From contig NZ_RQFT01000011.1 of the NCBI RefSeq assembly GCF_004769525.1, forward strand, positions 1 through 64,000: a stretch of DNA of 64,000 nucleotides. The letters are read 5' to 3'. The first letter of the stretch is position 1, and every line of letters begins with the position of its first letter. A program made the translations under genes and the position numbers. This DNA comes from Leptospira bouyouniensis. GTDB taxonomy: Bacteria; Spirochaetota; Leptospiria; Leptospirales; Leptospiraceae. This document shows, piece after piece, positions 18,738 through 26,668 of this stretch. The notes beneath the pieces are model-generated. The model made no database searches. It saw nothing but the letters and a program-made list of their open reading frames with translations, and was not told the DNA's origin.

Positions 18738-19190
18738 TCAAATCATAATCATTTCATAAGATTCAAACTGGGTGTATAACTCTTTGGTGGACAGATCAAT
18801 GTTTTGGAATTGTTTCTGAATTTTAATGACAATTTCTGATTTGAACATCGGGAAAAAATATTGAACACGAAGATCATCCAAAAGCTGAATGCTTGATTGA
18901 ATGGAATCTCGTATTTCGAAGAGGGAAGCATGCACGATAGAGCCTAAATCGTAACCATTTAGATTGATGATCTTTTTTCCATTGATTGTAACTGTAGTTT
19001 GATTTTCATCGAAGACAATCATAGAGAATAAAAGATCAAAAATGAATTTAAGTTCTCCAAATGTGGATACCAGATCATTGGTATCTTCCTCACTAAACTC
19101 ATCTCGTAAAAGAATCCAGTTTGATTCTTCTATGATCTCTCTAGAATGTTTTAGATATTGCTGAAAATCAGAGGAAGGAGCAGGATCCAT
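18738..19190 (-). CDS. Hypothetical protein
   Basis: 150 aa, acidic N-terminal half, no signal peptide or membrane segment. Residues 60-100 read as beta strands (T-T-V-T-I-N-G-K-K-I-I-N-L-N-G) followed by amphipathic helices. I recognise no family. It converges with the broken lipoprotein gene, leaving 9 bases between stops. Start chosen at ATG 19190; an alternative frame at 18749-18931 is a shadow. Confidence 0.55.
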   Translation of the reverse strand: MDPAPSSDFQQYLKHSREIIEESNWILLRDEFSEEDTNDLVSTFGELKFIFDLLFSMIVFDENQTTVTINGKKIINLNGYDLGSIVHASLFEIRDSIQSSIQLLDDLRVQYFFPMFKSEIVIKIQKQFQNIDLSTKELYTQFESYEMIMI

Positions 19191-19388
19191 TTTGAAATCT
19201 TAATTTTATTTCTTTTGCCTGTATAGAATTAAAAAAGGTAAGTGAATTTTTTTGAAAAAAATAATCCAAATGCGGGACAGGATGGAAAAGGCAATCGAAA
19301 AGAGAGGTGAGGAAAACTAGATTTTACAAGTGAACTTTTTATGCTTCGAAAGTTGAAATAGAAAAATGAAAGAAACTCAGCGGAGGGA

Positions 19389-19895
19389 ATGATTTTGAAT
19401 CAGAATGAGAAGAGGTTTACTGCCATTGATTTTGAAACTGCCCAAGGATACCGATGGAGTATTTGTCAGGTGGGAATAGTAATTTATGAAGATTTCCAAA
19501 TTAAGGAAGAACATGATTTTTTAGTCCAACCACCTTCCAACTACTATTGGAATTCGTTTTCGGATATCCACGGATTGACCGCTGATCATACTAAAGATAG
19601 TCCAACGTTTGACATCGTTTGGAAATTCAATGAACCATATATAGTGAATCAGATCGTTGTTGCTCACAATGGACTTTCATTCGATTTTCCTGTCTTACGA
19701 AAAACATTAGAGTTTTACCAAATCGAAGAACCAATATACGAAAAGGCTGATACTTACAGACTTTATGGAGAAAAGCTTTCCAGTCTATGCGAAAAATATG
19801 AAATTATGTTAGACCACCATAATGCTCTAAGTGATGCACGGGCATGTGGTGAACTTTATAAGAGATATCTTTTGAAGCGAAAGGATAGTGTATAA
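19389..19895 (+). CDS. DEDDh 3'-5' exonuclease (DNA polymerase III epsilon-like)
   Basis: 168 aa, single domain. Exo I A-I-D-F-E-T-A at residues 12-18, Exo II V-V-A-H-N-G-L-S-F-D-F-P, Exo III D-H-H-N-A-L-S-D-A with the catalytic His and Asp. This is the short PolC/epsilon-type proofreading fold without a polymerase-binding tail, as in stand-alone repair or RNA-trimming exonucleases. ATG 19389 is preceded by GGAGG at optimal distance. Alone on its strand, ended by a hairpin at 19986. It differs from the exonuclease at 889, so the island carries two of this fold. Confidence 0.88.
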   Translation: MILNQNEKRFTAIDFETAQGYRWSICQVGIVIYEDFQIKEEHDFLVQPPSNYYWNSFSDIHGLTADHTKDSPTFDIVWKFNEPYIVNQIVVAHNGLSFDFPVLRKTLEFYQIEEPIYEKADTYRLYGEKLSSLCEKYEIMLDHHNALSDARACGELYKRYLLKRKDSV

Positions 19896-19985
19896 TGAAT
19901 GTGGGAAAAATGTTACGAAATCAATAAAATCTCTACCATCCAAGTATTGTTTGGTTGGTAAAGATTAAAACTTCTATTCTCAATA

Positions 19986-20010
19986 TTAAATCTTGATAAT
20001 CAAGATTTAA
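19986..20010. terminator. Hairpin terminator between convergent genes
   Basis: An 11-bp perfect inverted repeat (TTAAATCTTGA / TCAAGATTTAA) with a 3-base loop lies between the exonuclease and the minus-strand membrane gene ending at 20024. Confidence 0.6.
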
Positions 20011-20023
20011 ATACTACTGTAAT

Positions 20024-20452
20024 CTATTCCTTCCTAATTTTTGAATCAATACCAGCGTAAAAAATGCATATTGATGCTAGCAATGTTGTTATACCAGCAA
20101 ATGGAAAAAAGTAAATGAATTCAACTGCACTTAATGAAATAGTAATTGCTGTTGATAGCCAAATTAGAAATAACGAAATCTCTTTGTTCTTATTTAGATG
20201 ATAAGATAGTATTAATAGAATTAAACTAGTATATATTAATAATATGGAAGTGATCAAACCATAACCGTAATAGTATTCTCCCATACTTCTGTTTGTTCCC
20301 ATGAAGTAGAATTTATGATCTATCATGCCTCGAATGACGCTCTGTTTTAATGGGTCATCGCTTTCATCCCAAGTAGCATTTCCAAATGAATGTCCGATTA
20401 AATGAAATAGTAACAAACCTGCTGAAATTCGTAGTAAAATAATTTTTTTCAT
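20024..20452 (-). CDS. Small four-helix membrane protein (LIC_13387-like)
   Basis: 142 aa with four hydrophobic segments (about 4-20, 62-85, 93-112, 115-133). The N-terminal R-I-S-A-G-L-L-L-F-H-L-I-G-H-S-F-G and M-G-T-N-R-S-M-G-E-Y-Y-Y-G-Y-G-L motifs resemble a family of small membrane proteins that I recall as LIC_13387 in leptospires; the name is from memory. Function unknown. It follows the VOC protein by 14 bases and is probably third in the AraC-VOC-membrane transcript. Confidence 0.7.
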   Translation of the reverse strand: MKKIILLRISAGLLLFHLIGHSFGNATWDESDDPLKQSVIRGMIDHKFYFMGTNRSMGEYYYGYGLITSILLIYTSLILLILSYHLNKNKEISLFLIWLSTAITISLSAVEFIYFFPFAGITTLLASICIFYAGIDSKIRKE

Positions 20453-20466
20453 ATTATTATTAATCC

Positions 20467-20832
20467 TTAAAAATTTTGTAATCCAATCCTGTTTCCCTCT
20501 GAATCTAAGAACAAACCAGTGTAACCAGCCTCCTCACCAAAATAGGTTTTAGGCATAAGTACTTCTCCTCCAGCATCTATTACTTTTCGTAGTATAATAT
20601 CTAAATCTATTCCACCGTCTAGATAAGGTATTGTGCCTTTAGATGCTGGTGTATGATTCTCGCTTTGTACCAGTGCACCTGAGTTATGATTATCCTTTGT
20701 CGGGAAAAGTGCATATTTTGCATTACCCATTTCCATTTTTTGCAAATTGACATTCAAAATAGTTTCATAAAAATTGATAGCTCTTTGAAAATCTGAAACC
20801 GAGATTTCAATCCAATTAATTAATCTGTCCAT
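20467..20832 (-). CDS. VOC/glyoxalase-fold protein
   Basis: 121 aa, one vicinal oxygen chelate domain: I-N-W-I-E-I-S-V-S-D-F-Q-R-A-I-N-F-Y-E at the N-terminus and G-G-E-V-L-M-P ... G-L-F-L-D-S-E-G-N-R-I-G-L at the C-terminus, the usual beta-alpha-beta-beta-beta repeats. Members bind a metal or small ligand; enzyme activity cannot be assigned since the metal ligands are not clearly conserved. It lies downstream of an AraC regulator on the same strand, a common pairing. Confidence 0.88.
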   Translation of the reverse strand: MDRLINWIEISVSDFQRAINFYETILNVNLQKMEMGNAKYALFPTKDNHNSGALVQSENHTPASKGTIPYLDGGIDLDIILRKVIDAGGEVLMPKTYFGEEAGYTGLFLDSEGNRIGLQNF

Positions 20833-20901
20833 TAATTACCTCCAAATTTATCTCTAATGGTATATTAATTGCGTTTGGATGTATTGTAAAAATGGGAACA
20901 C

Positions 20902-21714
20902 TTAAAAATATTTGCTAAACTCATTTATTTTTTGGTAATACCGATCAGGCGAGAATCCCGTAAATTTCCGAAATTCTTTAATAAAGTGTGACTCATCGAA
21001 ATAACTTTCATAAATTAGATTTCTATTCCAATTGTTTTCCTCGCCAAATTGAATCGATTTATAGTATAATTGAAATCTTTGAATGGTTGCAAATTGCTTT
21101 GGTGAGATACCAAGATTATTATGAAATAGTTTATTAATGTATCGTCTAGAGAATCCTGTGTCAGATTCCAAATCGTTTACTTTTATGATCCCATTTTGTT
21201 TTTCAATCAAATCGAGACAGTATTCAAAGATTTTATTTTCACGATTATTAATTGAGATTCTACTTAATAAGAAATTTTCTATTATTTTTATTTTATCCAC
21301 TGGATCTCCGTAGTTCGATAAATTACTTATTATTCGATTCCCTTCACCTTCACCAAAAACTTCATTAAAACTATAGAGGTTATTGGAAATTACAAACAAA
21401 TTTAGATCTAAAAATTTATAGCTATACAATGGGTTTAATTCAAAGCCGATTGAGCCATTTTTTTTTGAACCTTCAATTTTAGTAACTTTATCTCTTACAC
21501 CAATTAGATAAATTCGATTTTCCACGCATTTCTCAGTTTTATTTTCTGATGTGGATATTAGATGACCACTATAAGGAAGCATGATTTTCAGCTTTCCATT
21601 CGGTGGTATAATACTTCCTTCTTTGCCGCCTATGCTAAATGGACTTTCATGAATCCAAATTTTATTTATGTATTTTTTAAGCTTTGGATTTGGCTCTATG
21701 AATTTTAAGATCAA
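20902..21714 (-). CDS. AraC-family transcriptional regulator
   Basis: 270 aa. The N-terminal domain (1-150) has the P-N-P-K-L-K-K-Y-I-N-K-I-W and I-I-P-P-N-G-K-L-K-I-M-L-P-Y-S-G motifs of the DUF6597/MmcB-type ligand domain; the C-terminal 100 residues form the two-HTH AraC domain with S-R-R-Y-I-N-K-L-F and F-D-E-S-H-F-I-K-E-F-R-K-F-T-G-F-S-P. It probably controls itself and the VOC and membrane genes 70 bases downstream. The inducer is unknown. Start is ATG 21714. Confidence 0.92.
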   Translation of the reverse strand: MILKFIEPNPKLKKYINKIWIHESPFSIGGKEGSIIPPNGKLKIMLPYSGHLISTSENKTEKCVENRIYLIGVRDKVTKIEGSKKNGSIGFELNPLYSYKFLDLNLFVISNNLYSFNEVFGEGEGNRIISNLSNYGDPVDKIKIIENFLLSRISINNRENKIFEYCLDLIEKQNGIIKVNDLESDTGFSRRYINKLFHNNLGISPKQFATIQRFQLYYKSIQFGEENNWNRNLIYESYFDESHFIKEFRKFTGFSPDRYYQKINEFSKYF

Positions 21715-21921
21715 GTTAATTAACCTAAAGTAATAATATTTTTTTTATATTATTTTAGCGAAATTTGATTAATCAGACTACTATTTTATTTCTTATTGAG
21801 TGGTATTTTGATCCTTTTTTATTGAAATTCAATATAATCTGTATTGGTTTATTTCGAAGTTGCTCGGAACTTTTAAAATGGTAAAAGGATAATATAAATT
21901 CCATTTAAGGAGTTAGTTTTA

Positions 21922-22353
21922 ATTATTGATTATCTAAATAATCACATTGACCCTTGCATCCACATTTTTTTCGCCCTTGCGGTAACTGCTTTCGAGGCAT
22001 ATCGGCAAAATCGAAATACAGTAAGATCTGTGCTTGTATTATTGGAAAAATTGACTGATAATTCTAAAGCAAAACTTGTCTATTCCCTATATCTGGTAAA
22101 CATGGGTCACTCACTAGCCATGAATGTCGTATGCAAACATGATCTAGATAAATTTTTGAAATCGGATGCGATTTAAAAAAATGTTCGAACGGAAATAGCA
22201 GTTGGGAGAAGGGGAATTTTAGGCTCAGGTTACCAGGAACCTATCATGGATAGAATTACTTTATCTGTTTCTTATACGGATATAAACAATCGTATATATA
22301 CAACTAAATTTATAAATGGAAACCATAACTTTTACAAAGGTAATAAAATATAA
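21922..22353 (+). pseudogene. Unlisted gene: open frame with one in-frame TAA and no standard start
   Basis: Reading from ATT 21922, which sits 9 bases after an AAGGAG (21907-21912), the frame codes for I-D-Y-L-N-N-H-I-D-P-C-I-H-I-F-F-A-L-A-V-T-A-F-E and on to D-A-I, then TAA at 22174-22176, then continues in the same frame through K-N-V-R-T-E-I-A-V-G-R-R to TAA 22351. The whole would be about 143 codons and ends 2 bases before the HD-domain start. Composition looks coding. No ATG, GTG or TTG start is in frame. It is either a decayed first cistron, a gene with an ATT start plus a nonsense mutation, or chance. I do not recognise the product. Confidence 0.5.
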
Positions 22354-22355
22354 AT

Positions 22356-22937
22356 ATGAAAGCTAATTCAAAGTCGAAACTAGGAAAAAAATTCAATGAA
22401 ACTCTTGTGTTTGCTTCGGAACTGCATGCTGAACAAACAAGGAAAGGATCCGAAATTCCTTACATAACTCACTTGCTAGCAGTTGCTTCTATCATAGGTG
22501 AATGCGGAGGAACAGAAGTTGAAGTAATTGCAGGTCTCTTGCATGATTCCGTAGAAGACCAAGGCGGACAAGAAACCCTTGAACTAATTAAACAAAAATT
22601 TGGTAACGAAGTAGCCGAGATCGTTATGGAATGCTCCGATACGGACATTGTCCCAAAACCTCCCTGGAAAGAGAGAAAGACAGCCTACCTAAATCATCTG
22701 AAGGAATCGAAGAATCAATCTGTAATTCTTGTCTCCTGTGCGGACAAACTCCACAATCTTAGGAGTATAAAATCAGATCTCTCAGAAATCGGAGATTTTG
22801 TTTGGAATCGTTTCACTGCTCCAAAGGAAGAAACGATCTGGTATTATAGAGAACTTCTGAAGATTTATAAGATGAAAAATGCTCCAAAAAGGCTGACAGT
22901 GGAAATGGAAGAGATAATCGGATTTATTGAGAAATAG
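22356..22937 (+). CDS. HD-domain phosphohydrolase (SpoT/MESH1-like)
   Basis: 193 aa. HD motifs: I-T-H-L-L-A-V-A (His about 37), L-L-H-D-S-V-E-D (His-Asp about 62-63) and D-K-L-H-N-L (Asp about 129), the metal ligands of the RelA/SpoT hydrolase half. No synthetase or TGS domain is present, so it belongs to the single-domain small alarmone hydrolase or related HD group. It would hydrolyse (p)ppGpp or another nucleotide; substrate unknown. It begins 2 bases after the remnant gene at 21922-22353. Confidence 0.85.
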   Translation: MKANSKSKLGKKFNETLVFASELHAEQTRKGSEIPYITHLLAVASIIGECGGTEVEVIAGLLHDSVEDQGGQETLELIKQKFGNEVAEIVMECSDTDIVPKPPWKERKTAYLNHLKESKNQSVILVSCADKLHNLRSIKSDLSEIGDFVWNRFTAPKEETIWYYRELLKIYKMKNAPKRLTVEMEEIIGFIEK

Positions 22938-22948
22938 ATTCCAGGAAG

Positions 22949-23851
22949 CTAACTTTTCAAATGATCTTGTAGCTTTCCTTTGATAAAATTATGAAGACAA
23001 TCATCATAGTAGCAGTAGAGAAGTTTTACATTATTTAAGATACAAAGATTTAGCTTAAGTTTATCCCTTTTAATCTGTTTCCGAAACGCTCGTTTTCCAC
23101 CAAAGTAATCGATCGGACGCACGTGCTGTGCTCCTTGATACTCAATTGCAAATTTAATTCCATTTATCTCAAAATAGAAATCAAGTTCGAGTCCACAGAG
23201 CCATTCAGGTCGATACCATCGTTTAATTCTTTTTGGTTCGATAACTTTTATTAGTTCTTTGTAAAGGGTGTGCTCTTGGACATTTCCTTCACCAATTCGT
23301 TTGTATCCGAGTTTTTCTCGTAGTTGGTTTTCTGATTCCCTTAAGCAGTTTTTAAGTTTTTTTCTTAAGAATAGATAGTAGAAGAATTTGCTATTCTCAT
23401 ACGATTCGAGTTTTGGTGCAAAGTAGTCCTCGTTCTTAACCTCAAAGATATAATGTTCAATGAGAGGTTTTTGGTAATTTGTTTTGAATTTAGGAAGATT
23501 CTTTTTTAGGATTTGTATGAATAAATCTAAATTTGAAATCACAAGATCTGAGAGTGGATAAAGATCCTTGAAATAGAATAAAAACACTCTGTAGTCTAGA
23601 GGATTCCTTTTTTTCACATTTCGTTTGAGGAATGCAAAGGCATCTATGTTCAAGCTATTGATTCCGACTTTTCCATTATTAAGGATATAGCGATAGAGAT
23701 AAGATTGGAATAGCCTGTTTGAAAAAAATGGTTTTAGCACATTGAAAACATACTGGGTAAATTCTTCTCTGTGGGATAAAGGAAACTTTTTTAAATATAT
23801 TTTAAATAGTTTGATTTGAATAAATTCCAATCCATTGTTCCATAATCCCAT
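22949..23851 (-). CDS. PD-(D/E)XK-like nuclease domain protein, 5' end uncertain
   Basis: 300 aa from ATG 23851. The C-terminus has L-E-L-D-F-Y-F ... F-A-I-E-Y-Q-G-A-Q-H and F-R-K-Q-I-K-R-D-K-L-K, the Vsr/homing-endonuclease-like variant of the restriction fold with Asp and Glu-x-x-Gln in place of E-x-K. The N-terminal 180 residues are helical and unassigned. The frame stays open 76 more codons upstream (to 24079) with coding-like sequence (E-L-P-L-C-Y-T-K-E-E-F-R-S-K-L) but no standard start, so the real gene probably began earlier and has lost its start or suffered a frameshift. Confidence 0.65.
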   Translation of the reverse strand: MGLWNNGLEFIQIKLFKIYLKKFPLSHREEFTQYVFNVLKPFFSNRLFQSYLYRYILNNGKVGINSLNIDAFAFLKRNVKKRNPLDYRVFLFYFKDLYPLSDLVISNLDLFIQILKKNLPKFKTNYQKPLIEHYIFEVKNEDYFAPKLESYENSKFFYYLFLRKKLKNCLRESENQLREKLGYKRIGEGNVQEHTLYKELIKVIEPKRIKRWYRPEWLCGLELDFYFEINGIKFAIEYQGAQHVRPIDYFGGKRAFRKQIKRDKLKLNLCILNNVKLLYCYYDDCLHNFIKGKLQDHLKS

Positions 23852-24062
23852 TTCTGGCGTATATTCTCCTGAACGACGCTGAAGATTTATCTCGTAAAGT
23901 TTGGATCTGAATTCTTCTTTTGTATAACAAAGTGGAAGTTCTTTTTTGTAATCTTTTTCAATGCTCTCTAGTTTTAGTTTGTCATTTAATGTATCGATAG
24001 AATTACCCTCTCTTTTATTTAATACTTTTCCGAAAAGAAATCGAAGCTTCCCTACCTTACTA

Positions 24063-24476
24063 TTAAGCGGATTCCCTTCCTAAATCGTATTTATTTTCAA
24101 TGAAATCGGAGTATTCTTGAAGTTTATTTCTGAAAGAAGTGCAACCCAGTTCATATAGGATTGACATTGAGCTAAAACCAAATCCGTTATCGTTACTCGA
24201 TTGATTTAACTCTTCGGCAATCCGATCTTTATTCGCCGATTGTAGGCTTTCAATGAGTCTTAGCCATTCATCCAAAAGTTTTTTTACGAAAAGTTTAGTC
24301 TTAGGGATCAGGTCGTTTCCATCGCCGATCTCTTGCATTAGATTGTATAGTTCAAGGAATGCAGGTTCCTCAGTGTATATCATTCGTTTTGAGAAGTCTG
24401 GTTTCGGATATTTATTTAATAGTTCCTTAATTTTGATATAGATAGCTTTCTGTGATTCGGTTAGTTCTTTTTTCAT
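24063..24476 (-). CDS. Hypothetical protein
   Basis: 137 aa, all helical, charged, no signal. N-terminal M-K-K-E-L-T-E-S-Q-K-A-I-Y-I-K-I-K-E. Not recognised. Its stop overlaps the frame extending up from the nuclease-like gene, so the two may once have been one transcript, or a frameshift may have separated them. Confidence 0.55.
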   Translation of the reverse strand: MKKELTESQKAIYIKIKELLNKYPKPDFSKRMIYTEEPAFLELYNLMQEIGDGNDLIPKTKLFVKKLLDEWLRLIESLQSANKDRIAEELNQSSNDNGFGFSSMSILYELGCTSFRNKLQEYSDFIENKYDLGRESA

Positions 24477-24580
24477 TAGTGGTCTCCTAGCCTCGCTTGT
24501 TTCTTTGTTTGAAACGGGGGCAGGGATAATATCACGATGTGGAGATTTTTGTCAACTTAAAAATAGTCTGCACACTTATT

Positions 24581-25030
24581 ATGAGAGAAAATTATAGCAA
24601 AATTTTACATCAGTATGGGATACCTAAGCTCGGCTTTTACAAATTCTAAGCTTGTAAATTATAAGTAAGGTTTAGATGATTTGGCTAATAGTAAGTTAAG
24701 TGACTTTCATATAGTTGGGAATTACCATATGTTATTAATCCAAGATTATAAAGTCAAAAAGATCGTTTTTCAGATTGTGGAAGCAAAATAAGGTCAGGAA
24801 AATCATTGGAGCTATTCTATTTCAACTAATTGTTATTTTGGATATCCATGGGAAAAGATCGAATAACTGTAAATTGGAAATCCATTAAGTATCTATTCAA
24901 TGTAGAAGAATGTAAGTTCGAGAGTTTAGATGATGGCATGGGAAGGCATTACTCTACAGTATGTACTTCCTATTGTAAGATTGAAATTCAAGAACCTAGA
25001 ATCATTCCTGATAAGAGTTATAAACTCTAA
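24581..25030 (+). pseudogene. Decayed small gene, several frame breaks
   Basis: Coding-like pieces in three frames follow one another: M-R-E-N-Y-S-K-I-L-H-Q-Y-G-I-P from ATG 24581; G-L-D-D-L-A-N-S-K-L-S-D-F-H-I-V-G from 24669 to a TAA at 24789; the same frame again G-Q-E-N-H-W-S-Y-S-I-S-T to about 24860; then M-G-K-D-R-I-T-V-N-W-K-S-I from 24848 to the TAA at 25028. Joined, they give a plausible protein of about 145 aa. Function unknown. It reads as a gene inactivated by at least three changes. Confidence 0.5.
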
Positions 25031-25911
25031 TCATTTTCTGTCACATTGAGCAAAATGTTTTTAAGCAACTGTTTATCTTCTAATATGGCTTGATTTTTTA
25101 TATTGGCTTTAATATCAATAGTACCAGAACCTTGAATTAGTTTTCCAAGAACGTTGTTTTCATTTTGTAATTTACTGTCCTTTTCTATCGATATATTCCC
25201 ATCTCTCTTCAATAATAGAGCTTGACCATTATAAACCTCCTTTCCGTTAACAGAATTATGAAAATAAGAATAGACTTTATGTTCAGGAATACACTCTACC
25301 AAATACAGGTTATCAGTAATTCTTAAACCTATTCTACCGATGAATACTTGAAATCGATTAAATGGAATTATTTTCTTTCGGTCTTCTAAATATGAGACGA
25401 ACTCATACTCATTCAATCTTTCTTCACTTTCCATGATACGCAAGTTTTCAATTCGCAAATACCTATTTAATTCGTTTAATAAAAAAGAGTTTATTGCTAT
25501 CGATTTTTCAATAGATTTATCATTTTTTCCTACTGAATCGAGGTATAGCTTTTCAAACTTATTTGCTTTATATTTATATATTTCACTTTTCTCCTTTTCT
25601 TTCATATTTTTAATATCACCATCTGTTTTTTGCTTAAAATATGAAAACCAGTAATTAAGTCTATTGTGTATCCATAGAGGAAAAGCAAACATCATAACAA
25701 AGGGAATAAATAATCTATAATACCATTCACCATAAAGAAAACTTTTAAAAAAAAGTACTGCGTATGGATCTTGGATATTTACTATCAGATCAATTAGAAT
25801 ATCATAATTTAAACAAAAGAATGTAAAAATGAAAGAACCCATGAAAGGGTGACCAATTTTATCTTTCATGATATTAATAAAAGTATCGCTTGCCTCTTTA
25901 ATTGCCGACAT
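25027..25911 (-). CDS. Membrane-anchored hypothetical protein
   Basis: 294 aa; ATG 25911 has AGGAG upstream. Two transmembrane segments (about 25-45 and 66-85) after an amphipathic N-terminus (S-D-T-F-I-N-I-M-K-D-K-I), then a coiled coil (about 95-150) and a C-terminal beta-rich part (190-294). An N-terminal 2-TM with a soluble domain is seen in effector proteins of some defence systems, but no sensor partner is adjacent and I do not recognise the family. The end overlaps the decayed gene by 4 bases, tail to tail. Confidence 0.6.
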   Translation of the reverse strand: MSAIKEASDTFINIMKDKIGHPFMGSFIFTFFCLNYDILIDLIVNIQDPYAVLFFKSFLYGEWYYRLFIPFVMMFAFPLWIHNRLNYWFSYFKQKTDGDIKNMKEKEKSEIYKYKANKFEKLYLDSVGKNDKSIEKSIAINSFLLNELNRYLRIENLRIMESEERLNEYEFVSYLEDRKKIIPFNRFQVFIGRIGLRITDNLYLVECIPEHKVYSYFHNSVNGKEVYNGQALLLKRDGNISIEKDSKLQNENNVLGKLIQGSGTIDIKANIKNQAILEDKQLLKNILLNVTEND

Positions 25912-26244
25912 TTAGAACTCCTTTGAATATATAAAACTAGTGGATTTAAGCCTCGCTCCCACAACCTAACAGTATGTTTATTCTGTCTAGTTAATTATTG
26001 TAATATACTGACAATTGATCTTCATGGGATTCAGCTTCTGCTTTCCTGTATTTTTCTCTAGCTTAAAAATGCTACTTGGTTAGATACTCCAAAAAGAAGT
26101 CACAATGAATGGAATTGAAACAATTTAGATCTCTTGTCTATTTTCTAGAGCTACTTCGCCATATTAGACAGTTTGGTTTTGCTAAGTTTTCTTAGCCTTA
26201 AGCCTATGATTATAATCTCCTGGAAGGGATTCTCCCTTAGAAGT
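25912..26244. other. Degraded DNA without a gene
   Basis: On the minus strand near 25998-26065 a short coding-like piece (R-E-K-Y-R-K-A-E-A-E-S-H-E-D-Q-L) ends in a stop and has no start. The rest is stop-rich on both strands. It looks like old gene debris. Confidence 0.35.
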
Positions 26245-26421
26245 CTAAAGTCCTAAATCAATAAGAACTGATGGATTCACTTTAACTCTTCTCCATCCAT
26301 GTTTTGATGCCTTAGCTTCGAATCCCATTGGTAATGGAGCGTAGTCATAACTTTCTCGATATACAAAGTAATAGTTTTGATTGGCTGGGATCTCCTTAGA
26401 CCATATGAAGAAATATCTTTT
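26245..26421 (-). pseudogene. C-terminal gene remnant
   Basis: An uninterrupted 58-codon frame (K-R-Y-F-F-I-W-S-K-E-I-P-A-N-Q-N-Y-Y ... K-V-N-P-S-V-L-I-D-L-G-L) ends at TAG 26245. It opens after a stop and has no start codon until an internal Met. Sequence and length suggest the end of a larger, deleted gene. The product is not recognised. Confidence 0.4.
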
Positions 26422-26630
26422 TTACTGTAGATTAGCAGTGAAAAGTGAGTAAGAAAGGAAGTAGCGTAAGAATTGTATTCAACTTAATTTGTAAGCACTT
26501 TTATTTGTGTTACTTTAACTAGAAGAATTCGAACTAAACAAATGAATTGTACATAGAAGACATTAAGTATTTTTTCCAATAAATCTTATCAAATGAATAG
26601 TAGATTCGAGAGCAAATTGACTCAAAAATC

Positions 26631-26658
26631 TTGACGGAATTGATTTTCACCGTATAAC
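26631..26658 (+). promoter_or_regulatory. Sigma-70-like promoter of the transposase gene
   Basis: TTGACG (26631-26636) and TATAAC (26653-26658) are separated by 16 bases. Transcription would begin about 26664-26666, only a few bases before ATG 26669, so the message would be leaderless; no Shine-Dalgarno is present. Confidence 0.6.
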
Positions 26659-26668
26659 ATATATATCT

